Shown: positions 18,238-27,265 of the stretch, piece after piece
How the letters are laid out: each line of letters begins with the position of its first letter
Numbering within the stretch: the stretch's first letter is position 1
Assembly: GCA_016707285.1 (NCBI GenBank)
Contig: JADJIA010000009.1
Coordinates: forward strand, 76,517 to 140,516
Origin: Ignavibacteriales bacterium
GTDB taxonomy: Bacteria; Bacteroidota; Ignavibacteria; Ignavibacteriales; Ignavibacteriaceae
Length of the DNA: 64,000 nt
Direction of reading: 5' to 3'
Position numbers and translations under genes: made by a program
The notes under the pieces: generated by a model
Databases searched by the model: none
Told to the model about the DNA's origin: nothing
What the model saw: only the letters and a program-made list of their open reading frames with translations

Positions 18238-19002
18238 CTATTGCACCGATAACTGTGGAAGTTTTAGAAGATCGGCTCTGATCGATTCAACTTTTGAATA
18301 ATTTGAATCACCTTTGTAGCGGGAGAGGAAAAGATCTGTGTCTTTTAAAGCTTCTTTATATCTTTTTCTGTCAACCAGCAATCTGATTTTATCATAGGCT
18401 GCAACAGGGCTCAATTTTGAATCGTGATATTTTTCCACCAGATAACCGTAATAATCGATGGCAGCTCCCAACATCCCCATGTTTTCATAAGTAACCGCAT
18501 TGGAATACATCTTTTGTGCAAGTTTATCGTTTAATTCAAGAATTTTTCTTTCAGCTTCTTCAACTTTGGGATCGGCAGGGAAAAAATTGATAAACGCTTG
18601 AAACTCCTCAATTGCCTTTTCAGAATACTTCTGATCAAGTGAATAAACAGGAGAAAGCTCGTAATAACTGTCAGCAAGCATAAATTGAGCATCTTTGATG
18701 TACTGACTCGCTCTCATCGTGTTTATCAGTTTACTAAACTCATAAGCAGACATCAAAAATTCATCCCTTTTAAAACGGGACATTGCAAGGTAATATTGGG
18801 CATCAGCCGCAATTGAACTGCCGGGATACTGGATAAGGATGCTTTCAAATTCAGTTATCGCTTCGAGATATGACTCATCTTCAAAAAGACCAAGTGCATA
18901 CTTAAATCTCTCTTCGGGTGACATGGCTGAACGATCAACATCGAGTGAACAACCTGTTATAAAAATCAGTGCAAATAACGCCGGGATGAGTATTTTTTTC
19001 AT
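18238..19002 (-). CDS. bamD: Outer-membrane assembly lipoprotein BamD
   Basis: 254 residues with a lipobox FITGC at about 14-18, so it is a lipoprotein. TPR-like repeats follow: EERFKYALGLFEDESYLEAITEFESIL, AADAQYYLAMSRFKRDEFLMSAYEFSKLI, KDAQFMLADSYYELSP and EFQAFINFFP. This is the classical BamD arrangement. It supports BamA in folding outer-membrane barrels, such as the TonB receptor and barrel protein in this window. Located in the htpX-to-gmd run; 79 bases separate it from the upstream hypothetical gene. Confidence 0.9.
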   Translation of the reverse strand: MKKILIPALFALIFITGCSLDVDRSAMSPEERFKYALGLFEDESYLEAITEFESILIQYPGSSIAADAQYYLAMSRFKRDEFLMSAYEFSKLINTMRASQYIKDAQFMLADSYYELSPVYSLDQKYSEKAIEEFQAFINFFPADPKVEEAERKILELNDKLAQKMYSNAVTYENMGMLGAAIDYYGYLVEKYHDSKLSPVAAYDKIRLLVDRKRYKEALKDTDLFLSRYKGDSNYSKVESIRADLLKLPQLSVQ

Positions 19003-19081
19003 TTTAAATATATTTTTTGGACAATTTGTAAATTTACTAAAAAGGAGAGTAGTGGGAAAGGCAATTATTTATAAGTTAAGA

Positions 19082-19645
19082 TTAGTTTGTCCTCACTGTG
19101 AAAAAGAGGATAACTGCAAGGAGAGTGGCACCTGCTGCTATTGCAACACTTGTGAGACTTCCCCAAAATGGTTCACCGGGAATCTGTGACATTGTAAAGG
19201 GCAGCCCTTTGTTTTCGAGAAAATCAACATCAGAGAGTTTTACAGTATCGGTGGTTTCAAATCGAAATTTTGTCTCTGAAGTCCCCATGTCACCTGAAAT
19301 AACAAATGTTCTGCCGGTGTAATAGTCACCAAGGAAGTTTTGAGTGAAGGGTGAACTGTAGGTTACAGCCGCAACTTTTAAGGTGATAGTGGCAGCCGTA
19401 TTTTCATCTAAAACGGTTACTCCGTTATCTGTAAGATTTCTTTTGAATGCCGAATTAAGGACTTTATAATCACCGGGGAGAAAAAGGGAGACGGAGGGGA
19501 TACGGTCCCCCTGAAAAAAGTTTTGTGCGATAAACCGGGAAGCATCCCCCGTCATCGATTCAAAAACCTGCAGGTTAGAGGGCGATTGCCCGCTAACCTG
19601 AAGTCCAAAAACTATAAATATAAAAGGCAAAAAGAGTTTTTTCAA
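19082..19645 (-). CDS. Exported hypothetical protein with C-terminal membrane helix
   Basis: 187 residues. Signal peptide about 1-19 (LFLPFIFIVFGLQVSG). The middle reads as an alpha/beta domain with IPSVSLFLPGDYKVLNSAFKRNLTDNGVTVLDENTAATITLKV, suggestive of a small outer-membrane-assembly or LptE/LPP20-like periplasmic fold. It ends with one strong TM helix (LTSVAIAAGATLLAVILFFTV) and only three residues after it. It lies 4 bases after htpX and upstream of bamD, so an envelope role is plausible. No family recognised. Confidence 0.6.
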   Translation of the reverse strand: MKKLFLPFIFIVFGLQVSGQSPSNLQVFESMTGDASRFIAQNFFQGDRIPSVSLFLPGDYKVLNSAFKRNLTDNGVTVLDENTAATITLKVAAVTYSSPFTQNFLGDYYTGRTFVISGDMGTSETKFRFETTDTVKLSDVDFLENKGLPFTMSQIPGEPFWGSLTSVAIAAGATLLAVILFFTVRTN

Positions 19646-19649
19646 TTAA

Positions 19650-20495
19650 TCAGGCTCTTCCGGAAGCAATAAGGTTTAATCTTTTAATTCTCTCTTCAAT
19701 TGGTGGATGGGTCGAGAATAATTTCATCAAACCACCACCTCTTAATGGATTTACAATAAACATGTGAGCAGTTGCAGGCCCTGCAGCATCCACAGCCTTT
19801 TGGGCGTTGTAACCTGTCAGTTTACCAAGTGCGGAGGCAAGTCCCCCGGCATTTCCTGAAATCCTGGCACCTGTTTCATCAGCCATATACTCCCTCGAAC
19901 GGGAGATAGCCAACTGAATAAGTGTGGCAGCAATTGGTGCAACGATCATCAAAACAAGTGTTCCAACAATGCTGTTGTCCTCATCATCTCTTCCGCCAAA
20001 AATCATTGCCCATTGTGCCATGTTTGCAAGCATCGTTATAACACCGGCAAAAGTGGCAGCGATTGCACCAATAAGAATGTCTCTGTTTTTGATGTGTGCA
20101 AGCTCGTGAGCGATAACGCCTTCAAGTTCTGCATTAGTCAAAAGTTTTGTGATGCCGGTTGTAAGTGCAACTGCGGCATGACTTGGATTTCTTCCCGTTG
20201 CAAAAGCATTGGGGGTCATATCATTTATAACATAAAGTTTTGGCATTGGAATCTGAGCGCGTTGCACAAGATTTTCCACCATTCCATAAAGTCCGGGAGC
20301 AGAATCTCTGTCGATCTCCTGAGCACCATACATTTTTAATACTATTTTATCGGAGAACCAGTAACTGCCAAAATTCATCACAACGGCAAAGCCAAATGCA
20401 ATGAACATACCCATCTGCCCACCGAGGAAATTACCTGCGATAACCACCAGCACCGTGAGCACGGTCATCAATATTACTGTTTTTAGCGTATTCAT
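19650..20495 (-). CDS. htpX: Membrane zinc protease HtpX
   Basis: 281 residues. Two N-terminal TM helices (about 5-22 and 27-47), then HELAH at 130-134 in EGVIAHELAHIKNRD, two further hydrophobic segments (about 143-160 and 176-196), and the third zinc ligand in SREYMADETGA. It ends with FSTHPPIEERIKRL, the conserved HtpX tail. HtpX degrades misfolded inner-membrane proteins under envelope stress together with FtsH. First gene of the minus-strand run with bamD and ccmAB. The ATG is preceded by AGAGGAAT. Confidence 0.95.
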   Translation of the reverse strand: MNTLKTVILMTVLTVLVVIAGNFLGGQMGMFIAFGFAVVMNFGSYWFSDKIVLKMYGAQEIDRDSAPGLYGMVENLVQRAQIPMPKLYVINDMTPNAFATGRNPSHAAVALTTGITKLLTNAELEGVIAHELAHIKNRDILIGAIAATFAGVITMLANMAQWAMIFGGRDDEDNSIVGTLVLMIVAPIAATLIQLAISRSREYMADETGARISGNAGGLASALGKLTGYNAQKAVDAAGPATAHMFIVNPLRGGGLMKLFSTHPPIEERIKRLNLIASGRA

Positions 20496-20872
20496 TTTAT
20501 TCCTCTTCTATTAATTCAAATCAATCTGATTCTATTAATTAAGACAATAAATATAGTCAAAAAGTTCAACAAAACCTGCGGGAGAGACTCGAGTGACTTG
20601 AGAAACTTGAGAACTTGAGAAACTTTAGTGAATCGAGAGACTTGAGAACTTCAGAGCTTCGGAACCTCAGAACCAAACCCATCCGCGATTATCCGCCTCA
20701 TCCGTTTCATCCGCGTTATATCAAAATCCCTCCGTGGAATCTGTGAAAATCAGTGTAATCCGCGTAACTATAAAAATTCCCTTCCGTGAAAATCAGTGTA
20801 ATCCGCGTAACTATAAAAATTCCCTTCCGTGAAAATCCGTACTCAATCCGTGTCATCCGTGGAACTATCTCT
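20496..20872. repeat. Intergenic repeat cluster with a 43-bp tandem duplication
   Basis: No gene is seen. Bases 20583-20665 are octamer-like units (gagaactt, gagaaactt, cagagctt). About 20670-20872 are ATCCGTG/ATCCGCG repeats. Within these, a 43-bp unit beginning TGAAAATCAGTGTAATCC is repeated exactly at 20744 and 20787, with a third partial copy at 20830. Confidence 0.8.
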
Positions 20873-21691
20873 CTACCGTTTCGTGAAAAGCACAGCTCTT
20901 ATGATCCCGTTAAAAAGAACATCCGGGAGGAGTTTTCTTAAGATTAACACCCCTTTTGTACCAACGGGGTAACGTAGTTTCCAATTGGATGAAGTGGCGG
21001 CGTTAAAAATCTTTTTTGCTGTTTTTGCTGCTGAAATTCCACTTCTGCCCGAAGCTTCCATGTTTTTGAAGGCGATATTGAAGTTCTTTTCATAATCATC
21101 GCCCGGTTTTGGAGTAAATTTCTCCATGGAGCGGTCATAAAAATCGGTTTTAACTGGACCCGGTTCCACAATTTTTATCCTGATGTTAAACTGCACAAGC
21201 TCGTGTTGAAGCGATTCTGAAAATCCTTCAACAGCCCACTTTGTTGCATTATAAAAACTGTAAAACGGGAATGTCACCCTTCCACCAACAGAGGCAACAT
21301 TTATAATTGTACCGCCTTTTTGATTCCTCATATATGGCAACACTTCCTTAGTGAGCCTGAGAATCCCAAAAAAGTTGGTATCCATCTGTTTTTTAACTTT
21401 TTCTTCTTCAAAATATTCAAAAACGCCTGTAAGTGCATACCCGGCATTATTTACAAGTACATCAATACTTCCAAAATTTTCGACGGTATATTCAACTGCT
21501 TTTTTGATGGAATTATTGTCTGTAACATCCAATTCCACTATATTTACAGTTCTTTCATCGTGGAGTAAGGTGTGTCTTTCGGTTGGATTTCTCATTCCGG
21601 CAACCACCGTCCACCCCGCTCTTGCAAACCGGCGTGCTGTTTCAAGCCCGATCCCGGAGGAGGAGCCCGATATCAGGACTGTTTTGCCCAT
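20873..21691 (-). CDS. Short-chain dehydrogenase/reductase
   Basis: 272 residues, classical SDR. Cofactor motif GSSSGIG at 8-14, NNAGYAL near 86-92, catalytic Ser in NVASVGGRVTFP, and Tyr-x3-Lys in YNATKWAVEGFSESL. The EPGPVKTDFY segment follows as expected. It is an NAD(P)-dependent oxidoreductase of the cytoplasm whose substrate cannot be named; the closest style is the uncharacterised 'oxidoreductase' group similar to retinol/steroid dehydrogenases. Monocistronic and divergent from the next gene. Confidence 0.9.
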   Translation of the reverse strand: MGKTVLISGSSSGIGLETARRFARAGWTVVAGMRNPTERHTLLHDERTVNIVELDVTDNNSIKKAVEYTVENFGSIDVLVNNAGYALTGVFEYFEEEKVKKQMDTNFFGILRLTKEVLPYMRNQKGGTIINVASVGGRVTFPFYSFYNATKWAVEGFSESLQHELVQFNIRIKIVEPGPVKTDFYDRSMEKFTPKPGDDYEKNFNIAFKNMEASGRSGISAAKTAKKIFNAATSSNWKLRYPVGTKGVLILRKLLPDVLFNGIIRAVLFTKR

Positions 21692-21802
21692 GTCATTCCT
21701 TTATTATTCAATTGTTAGTTCGTAAATTTAGAGATAAATTGTGGAAACAAAAATCCGATATTGATTGTTAAACAGATACGATTAACCACTTTGAAAGAAA
21801 CA

Positions 21803-22804
21803 ATGAAAAAAATCATTTACTTTTTACCCGTTCTGATCCTTTTTGCAATCTCATTCGCCTCTGATGCACCCGGAGTGCCCGTTGCTCTTGTAACCGGAAT
21901 TGAGGGATCGCCCATGATCATCAATCCGGCAACTCAAACAGAGACGGCTCTTGAACAAGGTTCCATGCTCTCAGAGGGAGACATCGTTTCGATGGATGAT
22001 GATTCCAAAGCGACAATCTACTTTATGGACGGCGAGATTGTAAACCTGATGCCAAAACAGAAACTTATTGTTGGGAAGGAATCTTCTGCCTCGAGACTTG
22101 AGGATGGTTCGGGACAATCTTTTGCTCTGCAAGCCGGACTTAACAATCTCTCACGCAAAAATGTGAATCTCACAGCTAAAAACGATATTGATAAAGAACT
22201 TTCTTCCCCCGCAAGCTTTCGGGCAGAAGGTGTTATTCCCATTGCTCCTGCAGGTTTGATAATTTCCGAGAGACCCGAGTTTACATGGTTTGATTCTTCT
22301 TACACAGAAGTTACACCCGTTGAAAAACAATATGTTCTTCTTGTAATGGATTCAAAAAACAACGAAATCTTTCGCGGAACCGTTAAGGGAATGACCAATA
22401 CTCTTGTTAAATTCACTATTCCTGATCTGCTGTTTAAACAAACCGATGCAAAACAGAGATTTAAATGGGATGTTTATCCCCTCGGTAAAGAGCCAAAACT
22501 TGGTGCAAACTATGACCTCGCAGGGGTAATGATTGTAGCCGACAAAAAGTTTACCTCTGAAGTGAATGCTGCCATCGCTGAAATAAACTCGCATAAAATT
22601 CTTGACGAACAAAGTAAACTGTTTATGGCAGGATTGATATTAAAAGATTTTAAATGTTATTCAGACGCAATTATTGCATTGAACCAACTTGGAAGTGACA
22701 GCAAGGTTTCCGACAGCATTCTGAGACAAAAAGCCTGGCTTTATGCCCGACTTGGAGCCAACGGCTCATTTATGGTTAAAAAATATGCGGCACTTCTTGG
22801 ATAA
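21803..22804 (+). CDS. Exported FecR-domain-like protein
   Basis: About 333 residues from ATG 21803, which gives a signal peptide (KKIIYFLPVLILFAISFA); the in-frame ATG at 21761 adds a polar tail and is rejected. Residues about 25-90 read as a FecR-type beta domain: VTGIEGSPMIINP, LEQGSMLSEGDIVSMDDDSKATIYFMDGEIV. The rest has a Fn3/CalX-like sandwich (about 140-230) and a helical tail resembling a TPR. FecR domains occur in anti-sigma factors and in secreted adhesive proteins. With a signal peptide and no TM anchor or sigma factor nearby, an extracytoplasmic structural role is more likely. Confidence 0.6.
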   Translation: MKKIIYFLPVLILFAISFASDAPGVPVALVTGIEGSPMIINPATQTETALEQGSMLSEGDIVSMDDDSKATIYFMDGEIVNLMPKQKLIVGKESSASRLEDGSGQSFALQAGLNNLSRKNVNLTAKNDIDKELSSPASFRAEGVIPIAPAGLIISERPEFTWFDSSYTEVTPVEKQYVLLVMDSKNNEIFRGTVKGMTNTLVKFTIPDLLFKQTDAKQRFKWDVYPLGKEPKLGANYDLAGVMIVADKKFTSEVNAAIAEINSHKILDEQSKLFMAGLILKDFKCYSDAIIALNQLGSDSKVSDSILRQKAWLYARLGANGSFMVKKYAALLG

Positions 22805-22805
22805 T

Positions 22806-24401
22806 CTATTTTAACAAAGTCATCGACTTTGTCTGAGTGAAAAGAGTGGAACCCCCGTTAATTTTTGCAGTTACCCGATAAAAGTAAACCCCCGAATTTA
22901 AGGCGTTGGAAGAGAAATTAATCTTCTTAACGCCTTTTTCATTAATACCCGAGTAGATTGTGTCGATAAATTCTCCCGTCGGAGCAAAAAGATCAACTGC
23001 CAAATCACACTCCACCGGAACCACCACCTCAATCACTGTATTTGCTCCGCCCGATGTTGCTCCCCCATAAAATGGATTTGGATAATTTTGATGCACCGTA
23101 AATCCGTCAGGAATCAGGATATCCACCCTGAGGATGCCCGAATATTCAAAAGTACCGTCGTTATCCACCATTTTTAATCTGTATTCATACCTCGAAGGTT
23201 GTGGTTTGGCATCAATATATGAGTAATATTTTACAGAGTTACTCATTCCCGCGGCTTCAACCGATCCAATTTGAGTCCATTCTCTACCGGGCTTCCTCCT
23301 CTCAACCAAAAAAATGTAAGAGTTAACTTCCGTGGCCGTACTCCACAATAATTTTACATCTCCCCCCTCCTCTCTTAACTGGAAATAGTTAAGTTCAACA
23401 GGCAGAGGATCTTCCCCAAATGTATTGATGATTGCATTTGCCATTTTATCCCAACCCGTGATGTTAGCACGGAGTTTATCCTTTTCCTGTTCAAGATGGA
23501 GAAATCTTCCCGAAGAAACAGAGGCGGAAGATGAACAGGGGTCAAGGCTGTTGTTAAGAAATCTCCCCTGCACATTTGTTTGTCCGGCAAGTCTGTCCCA
23601 CAAAGTATCAACATGCATTAATTTGTAGGAAAGGGAAGTATCCTGCAATTCGAGATTATCACTCAACTCTGCTAACCAGTCGGTATCGGGTACATCTCTT
23701 GTCCCGTTGCTCATAATCAGGTATGGATCAGATTCAAGTTTTGTAAATCCATGTAATTGAATGACGATCATACCGGTTATCTGTTCATCAAACACTTCTG
23801 TTGATCTTTGCAGTGCAGAAAGGGTATTATGCGGCTGATCCGATTTTTTGAAAGCGACATCGCCTCCTCCACAAACCGTAGTGGTGCCGGCACATTCAGA
23901 AGAGGTTGATGAGTTACACCTGTGAGCCCCTGAAATATAAAAACCTCTTGCCCCGGCCTGTTTAAAGACATAAATTCCCTGTTTTCCGGTGTTATAATCG
24001 AAGATTGGATGTGGTGACTGTATAAAAAGTTTCTGCCTGAGCGGATTGGGATTTAAAACGACAGTTCCCCAATAATTTGTGCCGGTATCCTTCTTTTCGA
24101 GGAAATAATATTGTTTATCTGGATTTGGTTCTGTATCCGTGAAGGAAATCACCTCATACCCAATTGAGTCAGCGATACCATGTGCAGTTGCATAATTGCC
24201 GGCAAACATGGCATTAAGTGTCCTCTCCCAGATATTCATTTGCTCCACTGAAGGTTCAGTATAAACATTAAATGGACTGTCAGGTGGAATGTTTGATATC
24301 AGATTATTAAAATAGGTTATTAAGTTGTCACTTTTATTCACTTGTGCAGGCACAGTAAAACATAGAAGTGCTAAAAAGATTAGTATCGCTGATCTTTTCA
24401 C
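22806..24401 (-). CDS. Secreted protein of unknown function with T9SS sorting domain
   Basis: 531 residues. Signal peptide about 1-19. The N-terminal 340 residues form a domain I do not recognise, with PHPIFDYNTGKQGIYVF, ISGAHRCNSS and MIVIQLHGF; the SPHP and GAHR/QLHG histidines could be metal ligands of a hydrolase. A Fn3-like module (about 355-440) and a C-terminal sorting domain follow (NYPNPFYGG ... NSGVYFYRVTAK ... KSMTLLK). It lies 37 bases downstream of the HAD phosphatase gene and is convergent with the FecR-like gene, with 1 base between the stops. Confidence 0.6.
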   Translation of the reverse strand: MKRSAILIFLALLCFTVPAQVNKSDNLITYFNNLISNIPPDSPFNVYTEPSVEQMNIWERTLNAMFAGNYATAHGIADSIGYEVISFTDTEPNPDKQYYFLEKKDTGTNYWGTVVLNPNPLRQKLFIQSPHPIFDYNTGKQGIYVFKQAGARGFYISGAHRCNSSTSSECAGTTTVCGGGDVAFKKSDQPHNTLSALQRSTEVFDEQITGMIVIQLHGFTKLESDPYLIMSNGTRDVPDTDWLAELSDNLELQDTSLSYKLMHVDTLWDRLAGQTNVQGRFLNNSLDPCSSSASVSSGRFLHLEQEKDKLRANITGWDKMANAIINTFGEDPLPVELNYFQLREEGGDVKLLWSTATEVNSYIFLVERRKPGREWTQIGSVEAAGMSNSVKYYSYIDAKPQPSRYEYRLKMVDNDGTFEYSGILRVDILIPDGFTVHQNYPNPFYGGATSGGANTVIEVVVPVECDLAVDLFAPTGEFIDTIYSGINEKGVKKINFSSNALNSGVYFYRVTAKINGGSTLFTQTKSMTLLK

Positions 24402-24438
24402 TCAGGTTCCGGTTAGTGTGTGGTTTTAGTTATATCGA

Positions 24439-25083
24439 TTAATTAAGGTGTTCAACAAAATCATTAATGCTGTCGAAAACAGGTACTCCCGCCTCCAATA
24501 GTCTTTCTTTTGTTTGGTGACCCGAAGCGGTCAGGATGCAATCGACGCCCATTTCCATTGCAACCTCATAGTCATGAAGAGTATCTCCAACAAGCACGGC
24601 GGAGCCTTTCGCGTCACCAAGTCTTTTTACGAGATTAAGCCCCAGCTCAAGTTTGCTGTGTGCATACACATTTTCAAGACCGTTGATTTCTTCAAAATAT
24701 CCCGTAAGTCCATGTTTCTCGATAACATCAATAAGTTCTTTTTTTACATAAGCCGAGAGGATATATTGTTTTATCCCATGGCTTTTTACTTTTGAAAGAA
24801 CAGTCTCGACCTGCTCAAAAAGGTCCATCTCGTGTCGGCGGATTTCGTAGGTATCAGCCCATTCCTTGCCAATAATTTCAAAAGGGTGTTGATTAAAATC
24901 CACCCCGGCGGCGGCATAATAATCCTTCACGGGAAATGTAAAAATCTCCCGGTATTTATCAAATGAAAGTCGTTGGTAGCTGTTTTTTTCGAGGATATTA
25001 TTAATTATATCGAGGCAAATATGGACATCATTAAAGAGAGTCCCGTTCCAGTCCCATATTATATGATTATAGTGTTTGAGCAT
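24439..25083 (-). CDS. HAD-superfamily phosphatase (phosphoglycolate-phosphatase-like)
   Basis: 214 residues. Motif I is DWNGTLFND at 11-19 with nucleophile Asp11; the usual second Asp is Asn13, as in many members of this DWNGTL subgroup. Motif II is ILSAYVKKEL, motif III includes the Lys in HSKLELG, and motif IV is VLVGDTLHDYEVA. It likely dephosphorylates a small phosphorylated metabolite in the cytoplasm. The cap is the helical C1 type between motifs I and II. Confidence 0.85.
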   Translation of the reverse strand: MLKHYNHIIWDWNGTLFNDVHICLDIINNILEKNSYQRLSFDKYREIFTFPVKDYYAAAGVDFNQHPFEIIGKEWADTYEIRRHEMDLFEQVETVLSKVKSHGIKQYILSAYVKKELIDVIEKHGLTGYFEEINGLENVYAHSKLELGLNLVKRLGDAKGSAVLVGDTLHDYEVAMEMGVDCILTASGHQTKERLLEAGVPVFDSINDFVEHLN

Positions 25084-25387
25084 TTATCTCCGGACTTTCG
25101 AAATATTCGGTTTTGAATCAACAAATTTAAATTAATTTTGAGAAATAATACCGGCAGATTATGATAGTCGGTTCTGAACACGATTTTCACGATAAAAAAG
25201 ATATTCACGATTATTTGCTTTCACCTCATCGCAACATACGCTAAGGGGGGGAACTTTTCTGTTAAAAACAACAATCAAAAATCATAGGCTCAACTTATGG
25301 GCAAGGTTCTCACCGGGTGATTACATCAAATTGATATATGTTTCTTAAACCGTACATCGAGAACTTAAGTTCAGAGAATTAAACGGG
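25084..25387. other. Intergenic region without gene; short TTCACGAT repeats
   Basis: Bases about 25179-25213 carry repeated cacgattttcacgat and gatattcacgatt units, a motif that recurs at 61928-61962 and 62270-62300. Nothing else recognisable. Confidence 0.5.
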
Positions 25388-27142
25388 TTATTTAACATAT
25401 TTGGAATCAACCCAAATTTCACGGTTCTCTTTCCCGGCAGAAATGATGAGTGAAATTTTCTCTTTTCCAAAGGGGAGATTTTTCATACCATGTTTATCAC
25501 TCCGATGGATCCGCCAGTTGATTTTGTTTTGTGAGGCTTTTATATCAATTCCGATGATATTTTCGATTAGCAGGGCAATTGGTCCTGTGGCTGTCCAGCC
25601 GGCAAAATCCTGCCTGCCATAAAATGTGTTATCCCATCTTGTGCCCGGTTCGGGAAATTCGGCTGAATAACACTCCCAGATTGTTTTGTAGCCGTCAGCA
25701 TATCTCTCCTCAAAGGCTATTTTGTCTTCAGAAGGAGTAAAATTTTTATAGATATTGGCGATGTTCATTAAATGGTTTTTAGCAACTTCATAAGCAGTCT
25801 CAAAAAGTCCATATTTTTCAAGGCCTTTCACGGTTGAAAAAACCACGGGAGCCCAAACGCCACCCAGCCAGTAGTGCCCCCTCGGATTGTAATCGGGATC
25901 ATACTTTGCAAGTGTTGGAATTCGATGAGGGCGGTTAAAAGCACTGGTATCGTTCAGGTGAACAACCAGCCCTTTGGCGGTTTCGGCATCCAAAACTTCT
26001 GAAAGAAGAGCCCAAAATGCACCTGCATGAGTGGTGGTTGAAAGTGACCCGTCAGGTCTCACATCAAAGAGGAAATTACCATTTTTATGCAGACAATATT
26101 TGTTGATTGCTTCCTTTATATTTTCATGTTTTTGTGCAAACAGTGAGTACCACTCTCCGTTTTTAACAACACCGGCTAATTTTGAGATCGAATTTGCGGC
26201 GAGTGCCATCTGACTTGAAAAATCGACCCAGCCACCTTTTTCAACTCCCCTTCGTGGCACATTATCCATGCCACTTCCCAACGGGGTTTGATAATAGAGC
26301 CAGGGACTGATAACCGAGGCGGCATTTTTTTCGATCCAATTATGATATTTCACCAAAACGGGAAGAACCCTCTCGATCCGGGAGGCATCTCCCGTCATCT
26401 CATAATATCTCAACTCCATCCAGGCGAAAAGTGGAGGATTAAGCACAGGCTCATCAGGGGTGGGTTCAACAGCGATTTCTCCCGTAGCTTCTGAATAAAC
26501 TCTTTGAATATATCCATCGGGGCGTTGTTTTAAATAAAAATTATCAAGTGTCAACATGGTTGGGAAAAGATCGTTGGCGTACATGGCAAATGCCACCATA
26601 AAATTTGAGTCCCACTGATAAATCCACTCATTAAACCCCTCGTCGATGTAACTTTCAACAAATCCGTTTGCCTTCGTGCCATGAGTGATCTTATCCCAAG
26701 CTCTGTTCCAGGAAAAATAGTAGAGGTCTATCAGATTGGCATCATCAATTACTGGCTCAGGGAGCCTTTCTTTTGGAAACGGGAGATTACTCCGTTTTCT
26801 TTTGGGGGTTGGAGGTTCACCCACTTTGATCAGGGAGTTAAAATTGTCACCGCCATCGTTGATTTTCCATTCATTTTTGGGATCGGGAATCCAGTTGCCA
26901 TCAACAATAAATTTATATTGATAATACCCCGGCTCAATTTTGAGTAAAACCGACCATATATCCCCATCCCCTTTTTGCAACTTCTCCCCCTGAGGACTCC
27001 ACCCGATAAAACTTCCGGTAACCAAAACCTCTTTTGCTGTGGTCGATCGAAATTCAAATTTGACTTCAGTTTTTGAGTTTTGAGAAAAGTCTGTAGTGGT
27101 AAAAAGGAGGAAAAGAAGGGTAAAGCGAGTAATTGTTTTCAT
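25388..27142 (-). CDS. Secreted glycoside hydrolase: glycogen-binding-like domain plus (alpha/alpha)6 catalytic domain
   Basis: 584 residues. Signal peptide about 1-20. Residues about 25-110 form a CBM48/AMPK-glycogen-binding-like domain (VTGSFIGWSP, YYQYKFIVDGNWIPDP). The main domain (about 130-550) belongs to the MGH1/GH63/trehalase-like (alpha/alpha)6 barrel group, with YQWDSNFMVAFA, RPDGYIQR, HYWLGGVWAP and FAGWTATGPIALL. It probably cleaves alpha-linked glucosides or related sugars outside the cytoplasm. There is no T9SS sorting domain, so it is periplasmic or surface-retained by other means. The exact linkage cannot be assigned. Confidence 0.75.
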   Translation of the reverse strand: MKTITRFTLLFLLFTTTDFSQNSKTEVKFEFRSTTAKEVLVTGSFIGWSPQGEKLQKGDGDIWSVLLKIEPGYYQYKFIVDGNWIPDPKNEWKINDGGDNFNSLIKVGEPPTPKRKRSNLPFPKERLPEPVIDDANLIDLYYFSWNRAWDKITHGTKANGFVESYIDEGFNEWIYQWDSNFMVAFAMYANDLFPTMLTLDNFYLKQRPDGYIQRVYSEATGEIAVEPTPDEPVLNPPLFAWMELRYYEMTGDASRIERVLPVLVKYHNWIEKNAASVISPWLYYQTPLGSGMDNVPRRGVEKGGWVDFSSQMALAANSISKLAGVVKNGEWYSLFAQKHENIKEAINKYCLHKNGNFLFDVRPDGSLSTTTHAGAFWALLSEVLDAETAKGLVVHLNDTSAFNRPHRIPTLAKYDPDYNPRGHYWLGGVWAPVVFSTVKGLEKYGLFETAYEVAKNHLMNIANIYKNFTPSEDKIAFEERYADGYKTIWECYSAEFPEPGTRWDNTFYGRQDFAGWTATGPIALLIENIIGIDIKASQNKINWRIHRSDKHGMKNLPFGKEKISLIISAGKENREIWVDSKYVK

Positions 27143-27265
27143 GGCAATTTTTTGAGGTTATTTATCGATATTTATTCAATTTTCTGAGAATTTAACTCAC
27201 AACAAAATCGAATTATTGCCCTATTCCCGGGGTTTAAACCCCGGGAGAATGGACAAATAAATTGT

